DNA from: Boletus sp. NGJ
Lineage: Eukaryota; Basidiomycota; Agaricomycetes; Boletales; Boletaceae
Direction: 5' to 3'
DNA: 64,000 bases
Assembly (NCBI GenBank): GCA_019096195.1
Contig: JAGTXK010000055.1
Span: 1,984,001-2,048,000, forward strand
Made by a program: the position numbers and the translations under genes. Numbering within the stretch: the stretch's first letter is position 1; every line of letters starts with the position of its first letter. Below the pieces are notes generated by a model. It was not told the DNA's origin, did not search any database, and saw only the letters and a list, made by a program, of their open reading frames with translations. Below, one piece after another: positions 1-12,007 of this stretch.

Positions 1-320
1 TTTAATAACTTGGTTGGGGAGGTCATCGCATAAGTCCCTGATAGCTTGGCGATATGAATCCACACATATTTATCCTTTTAGCCGTGTCGACTGCGGATGA
101 CTGGACGGGGCCAATGATCATCGTCTTACCAACGGGCGTCCAGACATTCCGCAAGTTAATTAGCTGATTAAACAAAGAGTACTAGTCAGCGGGGTACAGC
201 AAGCGTAACAACATAAACAACATGTTGGTGTCAGAACATCGCGATAGCAAGAGCAGAAAAAATGCGGATACCAAAGCCCCAAAAAACAAAACCTCCCTAG
301 ATATTCATGCAATCACAGCG
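1..320. other. Left-edge intergenic DNA
   Basis: I see no supported gene here. It lies downstream of the minus-strand epimerase-like gene that ends at 321. The sequence is AT-leaning with short poly-A runs and no clear repeat. Confidence 0.5.
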
Positions 321-2062
321 TCACTGCCCCTCTAGCCGCGGCCATGTCCCCTCCTCTTTCCACTTTTCTACAACCTCTCTCAGTGTCTCGTGGTTGAACA
401 ACGGACGCTTCAGTTGATATCCAATAACACTTTTAATTTTCCCATTGTTGTATGCAAGCTTGTGTTTTGATAACGCAAACTTGTCCATATATGCGTTCAA
501 TGGCGTCTGCGTGATTGGCGTGTCCGAATGCTGGAGCATCTCCGTCCATGTCCCCACGTGATGCTCGTTGATTTCCTCCACCAAGTCGTCTAGCTTGAGC
601 TGACGGGCAGTTAGCATGACTACTCGCGTCACCGAGCGAACATAGGCACCGTACCTTTGCGATCGTCGTCTCGAAGTTTGAGTAGAACTCAAAAGTAGTC
701 CCAAAATACTCCGTAATCATCGAACCTCCTTTGGCTAGTGTCATTTCCGAGTCATCCACCAAATTAAACAAGGGGGCGACCGGTTGTTCGTCGGGTGAAG
801 CCACCCCATCCACCTCCTTGGCTTTGCTCTTTTCGTTATGAAAGGGTATCTTCTCTCCGGCCAATGCATTAGCCTGCTCGCGACCCTGCTGGTTTATCCA
901 CACTGCACATGCCCACAATGCACCTGCCACGTCTTCGACATGTACAGTGTGCACAGGCTCCTTGCCCGGTCCCCATCTACGAATGCTTGGTCAGCTACAC
1001 CATCATCACAAATTGGGTCAAACATACATCGTCTTCATCGGTTTCTTCATATACCCGTATACCGATGCGACAGTAATGACTAGGGGATCTTTAACAACCA
1101 AGTCAGAGTCACATCACCAATAGAGCGGAATATTTCTCACAGAGGCCATATTCCACATAGGGACCGTACACAAAGCCGCAGCGCAAAATAACAAGGTTCA
1201 ACCTAGCGTGTGTCAGCTTACTCTCTCGGACCAATTTCGGACGGTTACCCCTCAATAGACGCCAACATGCGCAGTGTTTCATGCCACCAAACATCAAGTG
1301 GTTTGACGGGTTTGACATCCTCTTTCTCGTCATGGGGACCCTTGTCGGAAGATTCATAGACGGGTTGTTGTAGGCGCACATATGCATTTACTTTGCGTTT
1401 CGCGGCCTCCAGCGCGATGATGCGGGCAACTGTGAATGTCAACTTGATGGCGATCTAGGAAGAAATGTGATTAGCGACTGGAGGGAGACAAGGGGAAGTG
1501 CGACGTACGACTTCTCCGCGGTCGTGATTGACCTCTCCGGTGAGATCGAATACATACGAGTAAGGGGCCCTGCCCGGCGGTGGATCAAAGGAAGAGGCAA
1601 CAGCGACTTGTATTGTTCAGATGGACATTGTGCGCTAGAGGTGGTGACTTACTGGGGACGGTGAGGTTTGCCTGGCGGTATTCAACATCTGGCTGAGAAA
1701 GAACGTTTGGAAATTCTGCTCCAAGATAGCTACGGAGATGGGAGTAAGTCTGGTGTTGACGGTGGAGAAGAGTGCACTCACGTCGTTGGAGGAGAGACGG
1801 AAAACTTGTCGACGATGCGTAGATGCTATTATGGCATTCGAATGACGAGAATGGACGGATAGGAAAGGAAGAAAACATACGGAGACCAAACGTTCACCTC
1901 GCGGAGGGACTAGCAAGGCGGCGAGGGCGCGTGAAAAGGTGTTGAGGCCACCTGAGAGAGATCGGAGAGAAATCGGGGAGTGAGTTCAAGGATGAAAGAG
2001 AAAGGACGAGGTAGGGACGCACCGAAAATTATAGCGCTGGGTTTCTCGCCGTTGCCAGCCAT
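321..2062 (-). CDS. Extended-SDR / NAD-dependent epimerase-like protein
   Basis: Multi-exon minus-strand gene. The start at 2062 gives MAGNGEKPSAIIFG, which splices across a GTGCGT intron into GLNTFSRALAALLVPPRGERLVS, a first strand plus glycine-rich turn of a Rossmann fold. Later exons read FDLTGEV (near 1540), a helix with VARIIALEAAKRK (near 1400), LRCGFVYGPY (near 1170) and VHVEDVAGALWACAVW (near 920). The last two are the blocks seen in extended SDR epimerases and dehydratases. The C-terminal exon ends EEGTWPRLEGQ and stop at 321. The usual TGxxGxxG is not perfect and I did not find a clean YxxxK, so it may be an atypical or non-catalytic member. The substrate is unknown. It is a neighbour of 3-hydroxyisobutyrate dehydrogenase, with no evident functional link. 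Exon borders between 950 and 1500 are approximate. Confidence 0.75.
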
Positions 2063-2228
2063 GGTGGAAGTGAACGGGGAAACTGATTGGTTGTCACGAC
2101 CGTCCTTTATACGGCCATCGTCGCGGAGGCAACCAAGTCTCGAGAACGAGATTCAGATATTACGTAAGAACAAACCATGTCTTGCCGACCCCATCTGATT
2201 CAGATAAATCAAGTACCAGCACAAATAT

Positions 2229-3392
2229 CTACGAATCCTTCAGGTGTACATACACACACGAGAAATCCTTCGTCCCCAGCTCTGGCCGCCGTCGCACCAC
2301 TTCCTCGTAAACGTCCCTCGCAGCCTTGCCGAGTGGAAGACCCCTCTTGGCGATGTTCATCGCGAGTTCCATGTCCTGCCGTGATAGATCACTCATCATA
2401 TTCACAGGCATACACTGCTTCGCCTACCTTCAACATAAGAGCCGTGGCGAACCCGCCTTCGTAGTCCTTCTCACAAGGCGGCGACTTGTCAGGAAGCGAG
2501 GATGGCACAGGGTTGTTGACGGAGGAAGCCCAGCAGCTGCCTGTAGAACTATTGATCACACCGGCAAGTACTGCAGGGTCCAGTCCTAATTGACGCCCCA
2601 GGAGCATAGCTTCTCCGACGACGATCTGTTGGACACCTAGTACAAGGTTATTGCAAATCTTCGCACCCAATCCCGCGCCAGAGGAGCCACAGTGGATAAT
2701 ACGCCTTCCCATCAGCTCCAGAGTCGGTCGTGCTTGCAGGAAAGAGCCTTCCGTGCCACCGACGAGGAATGAAAGAGTGCCCGCTTGCGCACCAGTGACG
2801 CCTATTCTGTATTCAACAGGCGGGCTGGCGAGCATTCGAGCAATACAGACCTCCAGATACAGGTGCATCGATCATTTGTGCCCCTGTCAGGATGACATCG
2901 CCAGCGACTTGGCGCGCGACACCCACATCCAGTGTCGTAGAGTCAATGAACAGAGATCTTTGCGATTCCGTATTCTTCAGTCCTTTCAACGCGGATATAA
3001 TCCCGTTTCGGTCACAGTAGACAGTTTTGACCTGAGGTGAAGACGGTAACATCGTGATCACCGTCTCGGAAGAGCGTACAGCTCTGCCAAATGTGTCTAC
3101 ATGAGTTCATCTGCATCCAAGGCACAATTAAAATGCTAAGAGTCACCTACTCCTCGGGTGTCCGGACGATATCGATGCTCGCGCCAGGGAACTGAGACAG
3201 GAAGTTCTGACGGAAGGACACTGCACTCTCCGGCACTGCGTCGCACACTATAAAGTGTGAATCGGCAGATTGTGCAAACTTCTTAGAGAAGAGGTTGTAG
3301 GCCATCTCGGAACCCATGCGACCAAGTCCGATAAATGCCGTGCTCTTTGAACGCACCACACGAGAGTCAAATGCACGAAGGGTCGGCCGCAT
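2229..3392 (-). CDS. 3-hydroxyisobutyrate dehydrogenase (mitochondrial, valine catabolism)
   Basis: This enzyme oxidises 3-hydroxyisobutyrate to methylmalonate semialdehyde with NAD+ in mitochondrial valine breakdown. The start at 3392 gives a basic, Arg-rich leader (MRPTLRAFDSRVVRSKS), compatible with a mitochondrial presequence. It runs into the dinucleotide-binding motif FIGLGRMG (near 3330). The next exons carry TVITMLPSS, the substrate-binding block DAPVSGG (near 2845) and the C-terminal helical domain with GAGLGAKICNN (near 2670), whose Lys is the family's catalytic residue. The last exon has DLSRQDMELAMNIAKRG and ends at 2229. About four short introns interrupt it. The length, roughly 330-340 residues, is normal for the family. 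The gene looks intact. Its upstream region is largely occupied by an inverted-repeat element starting about 70 bp away. Confidence 0.93.
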
Positions 3393-3461
3393 TGTTGGTA
3401 AGGTGAGTGTAAAGTCAGTATGGGGTCGTCTCGTGAGTACATTTGGACCGCCCAGAGATAC

Positions 3462-3490
3462 TACTGTAGCCGTCTGTATGGAAGCAACCG
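3462..3490 (+). repeat. Left terminal inverted repeat of the element
   Basis: 29 bp identical to the reverse complement of 4283-4311. It begins TACTGTAGCC and ends AAGCAACCG. Confidence 0.9.
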
Positions 3491-4282
3491 TAACGCGTAA
3501 CGCTAGGTGGTTGCGTCGCTAAAAATAACGCATAACGGTGTGCTGGTTGCTAAAATTTTCTGGCGTCACGCAACTTGGCCAGCTTGGTTGCTAACGATAG
3601 CAACGTAACGCATAACAGTGGATAAAAGGTAGTTACAAGCATTCATTGAAGTTAATAAAAGCCCAGATGTCCTTGTACTCCCCTGCAGCCTCCAATGAAT
3701 TGTTAGGACCTTTTACTGTGCTTTGAACACAAAGTGGGGCACTGTCCACCTCGGCAGGAATCTGAGCCACATCTAAGCCAAGGGCATCGTGAATCACCGC
3801 ACTCGATGGGACATTGGCGTCATCATCGTCATCATCACAGTCCACAGAGTCGTTGAGTCCATGGACAACACCCATCCGATCTTCGATCTCTTTGTGGAGT
3901 GTGGAGTGAGTGCGATATTCGGAAGGTGTTCAAGCAAACTCTGTAGATGATGGATCCGTGAGATGAGTTCTGAGGATGGGCCTTTGTGAGTCGGAGAGGT
4001 CATAGTTGAGCTACAAGTCCATAGCAGTACGAAGTGCTGGTACAAATTTTCTGAAAATTTCGCTCATGGCTGTACTATCATTCTGTTTACAATAATGACA
4101 TAGAATGTCCATTCCTATATAACCATATACTGTTACTCCGAGTCCAAGTCTGAGTCTGGTTGCTAAAGGTTCCCCCATAACGCCAGCACCGGCCACCAGG
4201 TTGCTAACAATGGCAACATAACGCATAATGGGGGTCCGGTTGCTAAGCACGGAGTCAGGGGTAAGCGTAACGCACTCCCACC

Positions 4283-4311
4283 CGGTTGCTTCCATACAGA
4301 CGGCTACAGTA
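4283..4311 (-). repeat. Right terminal inverted repeat of the element
   Basis: 29 bp, exact reverse complement of 3462-3490. The outermost bases are TA. Confidence 0.9.
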
Positions 4312-4394
4312 ATTGCTGGATTACATCAGCAACTGCTAGTAGAGTCCAAGAACTTGAAACCGACCAGTTCGAGAGAACAAGGCTCGACGACGTG

Positions 4395-7300
4395 ATGCTT
4401 GCCGCAGCGACATCCTTTTTCTCTCGGACAGCGATATCTCAGTCCTATAACATTGGCCCACCAAATGATGGTCGGTCATCCACCCCAACTCCCTCAGGAT
4501 CTTCGTCTCCTGCTATACACCCTCCTCCACCAGCGTCAAGTAGAGTTGGTCTGTGGAGGGTTCAAGGGGCAACCCACAGGGTCACAAACAAGCGTGTATC
4601 TGTCTGGACATTCGATAAGCGAGCTGAGATGGAGGGTATCGGTCCTATGTCCAAGGAACACGTCCAGGAGGTTATGAAAGCCGAGGTAACAGCTGCGCTT
4701 GCCAGCATCGATATAGAACTAACCACTTTGTCAGGCTGCTGCATTGAGCAAATTGCGTCATCCATCCATCCTCGGTATGTCATCTCAGCATTCACACTAC
4801 TCTACTGACCAGAAGTCATGTAGAGATGGTCGAGCCTCTCGAGGAAACTCGCAACGAGCTCATCTTTGCGACGGAGCCTATTCTGTCATCTCTGGACATG
4901 TCAATACCACGAGGATCTCATTACACCCCTCCTGTCGAACTTGACGAGATTGAAGTGAGTGATGGGACTCTTGCAATCTCTTCGTATATTTATCTTCGCC
5001 CAGATCCAAAAGGGCATCCTTCAGTTATGCAAGGGACTCTCATTCTTACACTCATCGGCAAAACTAATACATTCAAACCTGAAACCAGAATGCATTATCA
5101 TCAACGAAGTCGTACGTGAAGTACCTTGTCAATGTTATTTTTGTTAAGCTGACTGTTGGTGGCTGCAGGGTGACTGGAAAATCTCTGGCTTGGGCCAGAC
5201 TATCCCTCTGATGGCTGCCGACGGGTCACCGTCACGGTGGGAGTTTCCCGGATTTGATGGTCGTGTCCCATCCTACGTCCAGCGCTCATTCGATTACATT
5301 GGTATACTCGTCTCCTTTGCTCATTGACTGTGTCAAGTTTAAGCATCACACTAGCTCCGGAATATGCTTTGGATGAGGTACTTGTCACAGCGTCTGACAT
5401 GTATTCTCTCGGTGCCGTGATATACGCTGTTCATTGTAGAGGTAAACCACCTTTCCAGAACCACGGAAGTCTCGGCAGTGTGCGCGATAATGCAGGTCGA
5501 TCTATTCCAGATGTAGGGAAGTTGGACACAGATTTGCAGGGTATTTCTCCTCTTATTTCCCATTTACCTGAGCCTGATATCAAGCACACCAAGGTCTCTT
5601 ACGGTCACTCATTACGCGAGGGTCCCAAAGTAGGCCAACTCCATCCACGCTTCCATCCCACCCCTTCTTTTCCTCGCTCCCAATCTCCACCCTCAGCTTC
5701 TTGGATCGATCAAATTTTACGGCAAAGACTAGAGAAGAGAAAATATCGTTTATGAAAGGCCTAGCCGGTGTTTTGGGTAAATTCTCAGAAGGTTTGAGAA
5801 CACGAAAGATATTACCATCGCTGCTTGAAGAGGTTCGACTTCCTCGATCCTGCCGTTGCTCCGACGGGTGCTGACATAACGTGGAATTGTAGATGAAAGA
5901 CACACATCTTCTTCCGTATATCCTGCCCAATGTTTTCGCTATCTCGAATATCCTGTCGGCTGCTCAGTTTGCGCAGCTTGTGCTGCCCAGCCTCAAGCCC
6001 TTGTTTACTGTCAAAGATCCACCGCAAAACATGCTCACATTACTGAATAACCTCGAGATGTTACAGAGCAAAACTGAAAAAGGAGTCTTTCGGGAACGTG
6101 GGTGCTGGATTTCGTATTCTTCCCTAATGCATTGACATCTAGTGCAGAGGTATTGCCGCTTGTGTATAATGCTTTGGAGTCAGAGCATTCTTTTGTGAGT
6201 ATTTCAGTGTAATTCACGTCGCAATATCTGACCTCGTTGTACAGGTTCAAGAACGGGCCTTAGGAGTGGTCCCTAATCTATGTGAGACCATTGATTATGC
6301 GGAAGTATCTGGTGTATTGTTCCCTCGCGTAGCGGTATGTCACGATTTGAAGATCGTTATCATGTAGTACACTCACGTCTCCGTAGTTGGTGTTTACCAA
6401 GACCAAACTACTCACGGTGAAGGTTGCCACACTAACCACATTCCTGAGTATGGTGAAGACTCTTGATCAAGTCAGTTCACTCTTCTCATGGAACGGAGCA
6501 TAGAATGAAACTATTGTCAGACAAATCTGACTCAAAAGCTATGTCCTCTCTTGTCGAAAATCCGCACCAAGGAACCGGCTGTGATGGTATGTCTCCACGG
6601 TTGCGCTACCAAATATGATGGAATGCATCGTATTTTATAGATGGCTACCCTTTCCGTCCAAGAGGCTATGGGTTTTAAAATTGATAGAGAAGCAGTAGCA
6701 ACTCTTGTACTTCCACAGCTCTGGTCGATGTCCATCGGACCACGTGAGTTGACCGAGCATGTCGAAATCCTAGCTGATCCTGATGCTCACTCATAGTGTT
6801 GAACGTCCAACAATTCCAGCGGTTTATGGCAGTCATCCGCAAACTCGGAGAACGGGTTGACAAAGAACACAACCAGTTCTTGCGAGACTCGCAGCGCATA
6901 GAAGACCGAAGTACACCTGCTAATGGTGTCGCGTCGCCGAACTTTGATTCAGGTGTCGATTTTGAGACACTGGTGGGCCGTAGTAATGCCAATATAAAGC
7001 CTGATACGGTTGTCGATGGCTCTAAAAGCTGGGATGATGACGTCTGGGGTAGCATATTTAATGACACTCTTGAGGTTAGCAGAGTCCTTTGAAACCAAAA
7101 CTAAATTCTGATGACCTCACAGGCACCTGGACAATTAGTTGCAACAACTGCGACAACACAAACCATGACGGACTCCGCAGTTCCACCCACCCAACTCCCT
7201 CAGACTCAGTCGTTACCTTCGTCGCCGCGACTCGGACCTCCACGGCTTGGGGCTAAGCCATCACCATCGTCTTCATTCGACAGATCGGCCTTCTCAACAA

Positions 7301-7656
7301 CACACCCACAACCAGCCCAACCACATCGCATCTCGCGCCCACCAGCGCAACTGCAGCCCGTCTCGTCCTACTCTACGCTACACATTGCTGCAACTCAGAA
7401 GCCTAATTATAATATATCCCTCTCCGATCTCTCAGCAGCCCCATCCAACACTTTTCCATCCCCTCCTAGCTATACCGCACCGAAATATATCCCTTCTACG
7501 ACAATTATGCCCTCACACCCAATTTCTTCACCTCCGTTACAAACCTCACCTCTTTCTATGGGATCCATGTTGGCGCCTATGCAACCTACTCGCGCTGTTG
7601 CCACTAACAAGCCAGTGACAAAGGACGATTGGGGTGACTTTGATCCTCTGAAATGA
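4395..7656 (+). CDS. SCY1-like pseudokinase (SCYL2/SCY1 family)
   Basis: Members of this family are kinase-fold scaffolds of clathrin and Golgi/endosomal trafficking. The start at 4395 gives MLAAATSFFSRTAISQSYNIG, the family's usual opening. The kinase-like domain follows: VGLWRVQGATH, LSKLRHPSIL, GLSFLHSSAKLIHSNLKPE and DWKISGLG. The HRD triad is HSN here and the DFG position reads SGLG, so it is a predicted catalytically dead fold. After the APEYALDE and SDMYSLG blocks come HEAT-like helices (PYILPNVFAISNILSAAQFAQLVLPSLK and onward to about 6880). A long Pro/Ser/Thr-rich tail ends in KDDWGDFDPLK, a typical SCYL terminus. There are about ten short introns. One acceptor, near 5595, reads AAG. 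The gene appears intact, at roughly 850-900 residues. Confidence 0.9.
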
Positions 7657-7927
7657 TTCTTAATGTATTGTGTCTGCTTGTTTCGATTAAGTATAATCTG
7701 GGGTGCTATTAGCGCCCAAATTGCGTAGTTTGTTCGTGTTTGAATCGCAAGTTGATGCTATGCTGCTGGTCGCCCCGTCGCCGTACCTACAACGGCGTGC
7801 GGTTATGAGTCTTCGATATCGTCGACAACTGGTAAACTATTTCATCTCATTTTCTGCATAGCCATAGCTTCGCCGGACTCGATATCATCCACAACCAACG
7901 CCTTTCAGTGCCGACCACGCAACCGAT

Positions 7928-10602
7928 ATGCTAGGGGGCTTTCTCTCCTCCCGTTCACGAACACGTCCGAGCACGACTGTACATTCCTCTCGTGCTCTTC
8001 TAGCGATATTACTCCTCGCCAACCCTGTCTCGTCGATATGGCCCTTCTCTCCCGAACGATTCACGAAAAACACTCTCGTGGAGGCAGGTTCCATGGGATT
8101 GGATGACGGAGACCGTATAGTTGCGTTCGGGGACTTCAACGGAGATCAATTGTGAGTGAACAATTACTCGTTTGATTTGTCATTTGATTCTACCGGAACG
8201 AAGCCTAGACGTGGTGGCACTGGACTCGAGTCAGCAAGTTCTGTCCGTATACATCTGGGACCATAGTCAGCCAGTCGCTTCGTCGTCATCCCCATCCCCT
8301 CACTTTTCTCCCTAGATGCATTCGTCTTCGAGAAGAGCTCTCAAATACAATATTCAACGCCTATATACAATGTCATTCCTGGCGATTTCACACTTGACGG
8401 GAAGCTTGACATCCTTGTCATGAGCACAAATTCTGCAACCAGTCTCAATATGGACCTCTACAAGGGTAATCGCGATGGAACATTCCGTATGTACCTGATG
8501 TGCGCATCGACTTTCTCGGGTTGTGCTTGAACATTTTCGATAGAGTCGACCCCGATATCGTCGCCTTCCTCTGCGCTTCCACAACCTATTCCTGTCGATC
8601 TTGACGGAGACATGAAAATTGATCTGCTCGGTATGATCCCACCTAGTCAGGGTTCGTCAAGTCTTTTGAAAGCATGGAGGAATACATGGAATGTCTCCGA
8701 CAGTCAACCAACACTATTTGACCTGTGGGTTTCCGATCTCGTCATGGCTCATCTTGCTGACTTGTTTCCAGTGTCGATCTCCCCTTCGACGGCACACAGT
8801 GCACGTTGGCTTCTCCACACAGCAATGCAATCATAGACTTGAACGGAGATTGTCTTGCCGGTCAGTTCTATCCCGTGGAAACGGAGCTATGCTTACGTCT
8901 CACTTTTGTAGATATCTTCCTCGTCTGTGATGAGGGGTCAGGCAGAAGGTCTTTTCAAATATGGGTGAATAACAAGGATTCTGGATTTTCTCTTGCGCAA
9001 TACCAATTGCTTCCGTCTGGGGTCCAAGCGATTACCTTCGCTGATATCGGTAAGTCGAGTGGCATAGATACGGATTATGCTGATGTATACGTTACAGATC
9101 GTGACGGGACCATCGACATGGTGTTCCCGACATGCTCATCGGTGTCGTCGTGGACTGGCGTCGGTTCCGGTTGCATGATCAACATCGTCTACAACAAGCA
9201 AATACCAGTTTGCACGTCCGCCGCATCCCAAACCACTGATAAGCAGGGGAACCAACTCTGCCGACCGCCCGAACAGCTTTGTATAGCGGACCCAAACTTC
9301 AGGTTTGACTTCAGTACAAATGGGAATAACGATGTGAGAGGGATTTTATTTATGTTGTAGATCGCCTTCATGATCAATCTTAGGCTTTTATTCAGATCCC
9401 TTTCTCTTCCTTTGCTAACACCCCTTCAAACTCTCTCCTGGTACTTGATACCTCTTTCTCACCACCTCTCCCGCTTCCTGTTCGTCTTGGGGATACAAAC
9501 TTGGACGGCTTCCCGGACTTGCTGGTAATCGCCGCGACAGCAGAAGGACACACGCCAAAGCTTCTGATTTCGGAACCCTGCACAAAGGGTCTTGCAGGGT
9601 GTGATGCGAACGGACAGGGACGGCGTGGATTCAGGCCTCTCCTGACAGGCGCAAAGAATTTAGAAGCTGTGCACGATGCGCGGGGTGTAACATTTATCGA
9701 TATGGACGAAGATGTGCGTCGTTTTTTCATCTTGTGTCCGCAACGGATTTAACACGCCGGTGCCGAACAGGGGACACTCGATATTGTCGTACAGAGAACA
9801 GGAGCGCAGGGCCGTGGAACAGTGACATTCGTCCAGAACAATTTCTACTATGACGCGTTCTTCCTGAAAGCGATTGGTGGGTTCAACCTCCTTTTCGTGC
9901 TGTGCACGCACTGATGGTCGGAACAAGTACTGAATGGCGCGTGTAATAATGGCGCGTGCACTCCGTCGAACGGTTCGAGTTATCTTGTGAGTGTGGTGCA
10001 TTCATCGTTGGGTCTGTCTCAACGCCAGACAGCCATTCGGAGTGAGCTATTCAGGAGCGTCATTCAAGTATACTGTTCTTGACACCAGTGGCCAACGGTC
10101 AGCTGCTCAAGGTAAGAGTGACAGAATGCTGACTTGACGTATTCGCACATACTGACACCTCGCCAAACAGTCAGCCAGCTCCCTCAAACTTCTTACCATT
10201 CGTTGCTCGCCCCTTATTCGTTCTTTGGCCTTGGCCGGACAAACAACTATATCGAGAACCTCTTTGTGGGATCCACGAAACACACCGAGGACCACTTCAT
10301 TAACATGGAGGGTGTTATCCCAAATTCTCGTGTCGTTATTCATCCACCGCCGGGACTGAGCTCTGGATCGTGGAAACGCGAGTTGTTTTTGCGGCCTGGA
10401 CAGTGGATTCCTTGGGTGACGCTGACAGTCGTTGTGGCTACTGCAATATTGGCAACCATCGTGTTCATATTACATCTCAATGACAAGGTGGGTCATCCTT
10501 GATCGGTATCGGCGATGTCACTGAAACGGAACTTGACTTTAGCGCGAGGACGAGTTGGAGAGAAGAAGAGCGTCACATCATATCAACTTTGATGCGTTAT
10601 AG
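7928..10602 (+). CDS. ITFG1/TIP-like FG-GAP repeat membrane protein
   Basis: Single-pass type I membrane protein of the T-cell immunomodulatory protein (ITFG1) family. The cellular role in fungi is unclear. The start at 7928 is followed by a hydrophobic stretch (ALLAILLLANPVSSIWPF) that looks like a signal peptide. The lumenal part is a string of calcium-loop-type FG-GAP/VCBS repeats: GDFNGDQL, PGDFTLDGKLDILV, VDLDGDMKIDLLG, ADIDRDGTIDMVFP, GDTNLDGFPDLLVI and DMDEDGTLDIVV. Near 10210-10340 is the family's conserved C-terminal block (FFGLGRTNNYIENLF, GVIPNSRVVIHPP). A transmembrane helix follows (WVTLTVVVATAILATIVFIL), then HLNDK. The last exon (10543-10602) adds a short cytoplasmic tail, REDELERRRASHHINFDAL. 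There are many introns, and internal exon borders are approximate. Confidence 0.9.
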
Positions 10603-10695
10603 GGTGAACTACAAGACTTACTATCTTACATACTACGGCTGTAAATTATCTGCTGCATCCACTCCTCCCGCGTGTGCACACGAAACACGGTCGTG

Positions 10696-11887
10696 TTATT
10701 CCAGGCCCAGCTGTAGTTTGGTCTGAAGCTTCCATTTAGTGTCTTTTCCCTCGCCACCAAGCCTCTCGACCTTTCTTTCAGTCACGAGCTTATGGAGGTG
10801 TTGATCCACGCTCCATGCAGCAGGCTCCCAAAGATCACGAGGGTATGCTGCATATATCTTGGAGACAATTTGCCATGTAGACCAAGCCCCTCCAATATCT
10901 TCTGGGGTCTGTTGCAGTACCTGAATAATCTGAGCTTCCCTCTGCAGTCGGTGTTCAATGTATGTCTTTATGAGCTGTTCGCCATTTTCAACCACGGGCC
11001 CATGACCAGGATATAGGACGGTGTTTTTGTCGAGATACGATAAAAGAGAGCGAAGAGTTGATAAATACATCCCAAGATCTTGAAATACAGCGGTTCCTTG
11101 CCCGAGCACACTGTCGGCTGTATAAAGTACCTGTTCGGACGGGAAGGAGAGAGCGATGGAATCCTCTGTGTGTCCTGGAGTGTGGATAACTTGGAAGCTG
11201 GCAGCTAAGTCGGAGGAAGTGTCAGAGGAGATGGGAAAAGATTGACCATCGTGCAAGTCATGGAACAATGATCCACCCGGACTGGGCATGTACATGCCCG
11301 GTTCGACAGACTGAATTGCATGCTGGAACCTCTCGTCTGGGAGTACGGTATGCGGGAACTTGTGTATCCGCGGTGGCTGGAATGGAAGTGGTGCGTTTTG
11401 TGCGTCCCAAAGGCTCCTAAGGAGGTTCAGCACGGAGAAGAGCCCACCGACATGGTCAGGATGCCAGTGGGAGATGATGATATCTGAGACACGTTGTCGT
11501 GGTGACCTCCCACTGGGATCGTCGATGCCATGTTGGAGCGCACATTCGAGGAGGGGGATGTAACCTGGCTGCCCTTCGCCAGTGTCGATGAGTGTATAGG
11601 GGGCGTTCTCGCCGACGAGATAGGTGTTGGTGCCTAAGGGCCTGAATCAGCAAATGCAGGTCCTGATAACGCACGAGGACGTGGATTACCCTGCAATGTG
11701 AATTTCCCTGGATTCTGTCACTCGTCCGAATGAGCTTGTTTCTTAGGGGTGATTCAGAGTACCTACCTGGCCAAGAATGCGCACTACGCGGTCGCTGAGC
11801 TGTTCGATGCAGTTGGTATTGGATCTTCGTGGTCACTGTGAATGTGCTTACCCGTACGACCGATGCGAGTGCGTCCAGTTTCTCCAT
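10696..11887 (-). CDS. LACTB2-like metallo-beta-lactamase-fold hydrolase
   Basis: Member of the metallo-beta-lactamase superfamily nearest to LACTB2. Animal LACTB2 is a mitochondrial endoribonuclease; some fungal relatives sit in polyketide clusters as thioesterases. The first short exon (start 11887) gives MEKLDALASVVR. Two following exons read NPGKFTLQGTNTYLVG and ENAPYTLIDTGEGQPGYIPLLE. The zinc-binding motif SHWHPDHVGG is near 11450, with further metal-ligand blocks at VIHTPGHTEDS (near 11190) and LYPGHGPVV (near 11005). The C-terminal winged-helix-like region (AAWSVDQHLHKLVTERKVERLGG) ends at 10696. No polyketide synthase is nearby, so a housekeeping nuclease role is the better guess. 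The gene looks intact, about 330 residues. Confidence 0.88.
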
Positions 11888-12007
11888 CCTGACTTGAACG
11901 ACTTCAAGACGGGCTCCCGAGATCTGAGACAGTTTACCTCCCTTTTCCCACGACTACCCTTTTTGGTTCTTGCAACTTACTAGTCAAAGGGTTGCTCGAG
12001 TACGATC

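Larger units (their letters stand above)
3462..4311. mobile_element. 850 bp DNA transposon / MITE-like element with perfect 29 bp TIRs
   Basis: The left end (3462-3490, TACTGTAGCCGTCTGT...) is exactly repeated in reverse complement at 4283-4311. TA is the outermost dinucleotide at both ends, which would fit a TA target duplication. No longer flanking duplication is visible. Just inside the TIRs are direct subterminal motifs: GGTTGCTAA occurs five times, twice on the left and three times on the right. TAACGCATAA occurs three times. The interior holds short minus-strand ORFs, one with an acidic Asp run near 3830, but no recognisable transposase, so it is probably non-autonomous. It sits between two divergent host genes, HIBADH (start 3392) and the SCY1-like gene (start 4395), and fills nearly all their shared upstream DNA. 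Superfamily is not certain. Confidence 0.85.

Noticed and set aside
3633-3875. Acidic minus-strand ORF inside the inverted-repeat element as a transposase
   Set aside because: Only 80 residues, with no DDE-type or zinc-finger motif that I can see.
10696-11887. LACTB2-like gene as a polyketide-cluster thioesterase
   Set aside because: No polyketide synthase, tailoring enzyme or transporter cluster lies around it; the neighbours are housekeeping genes.
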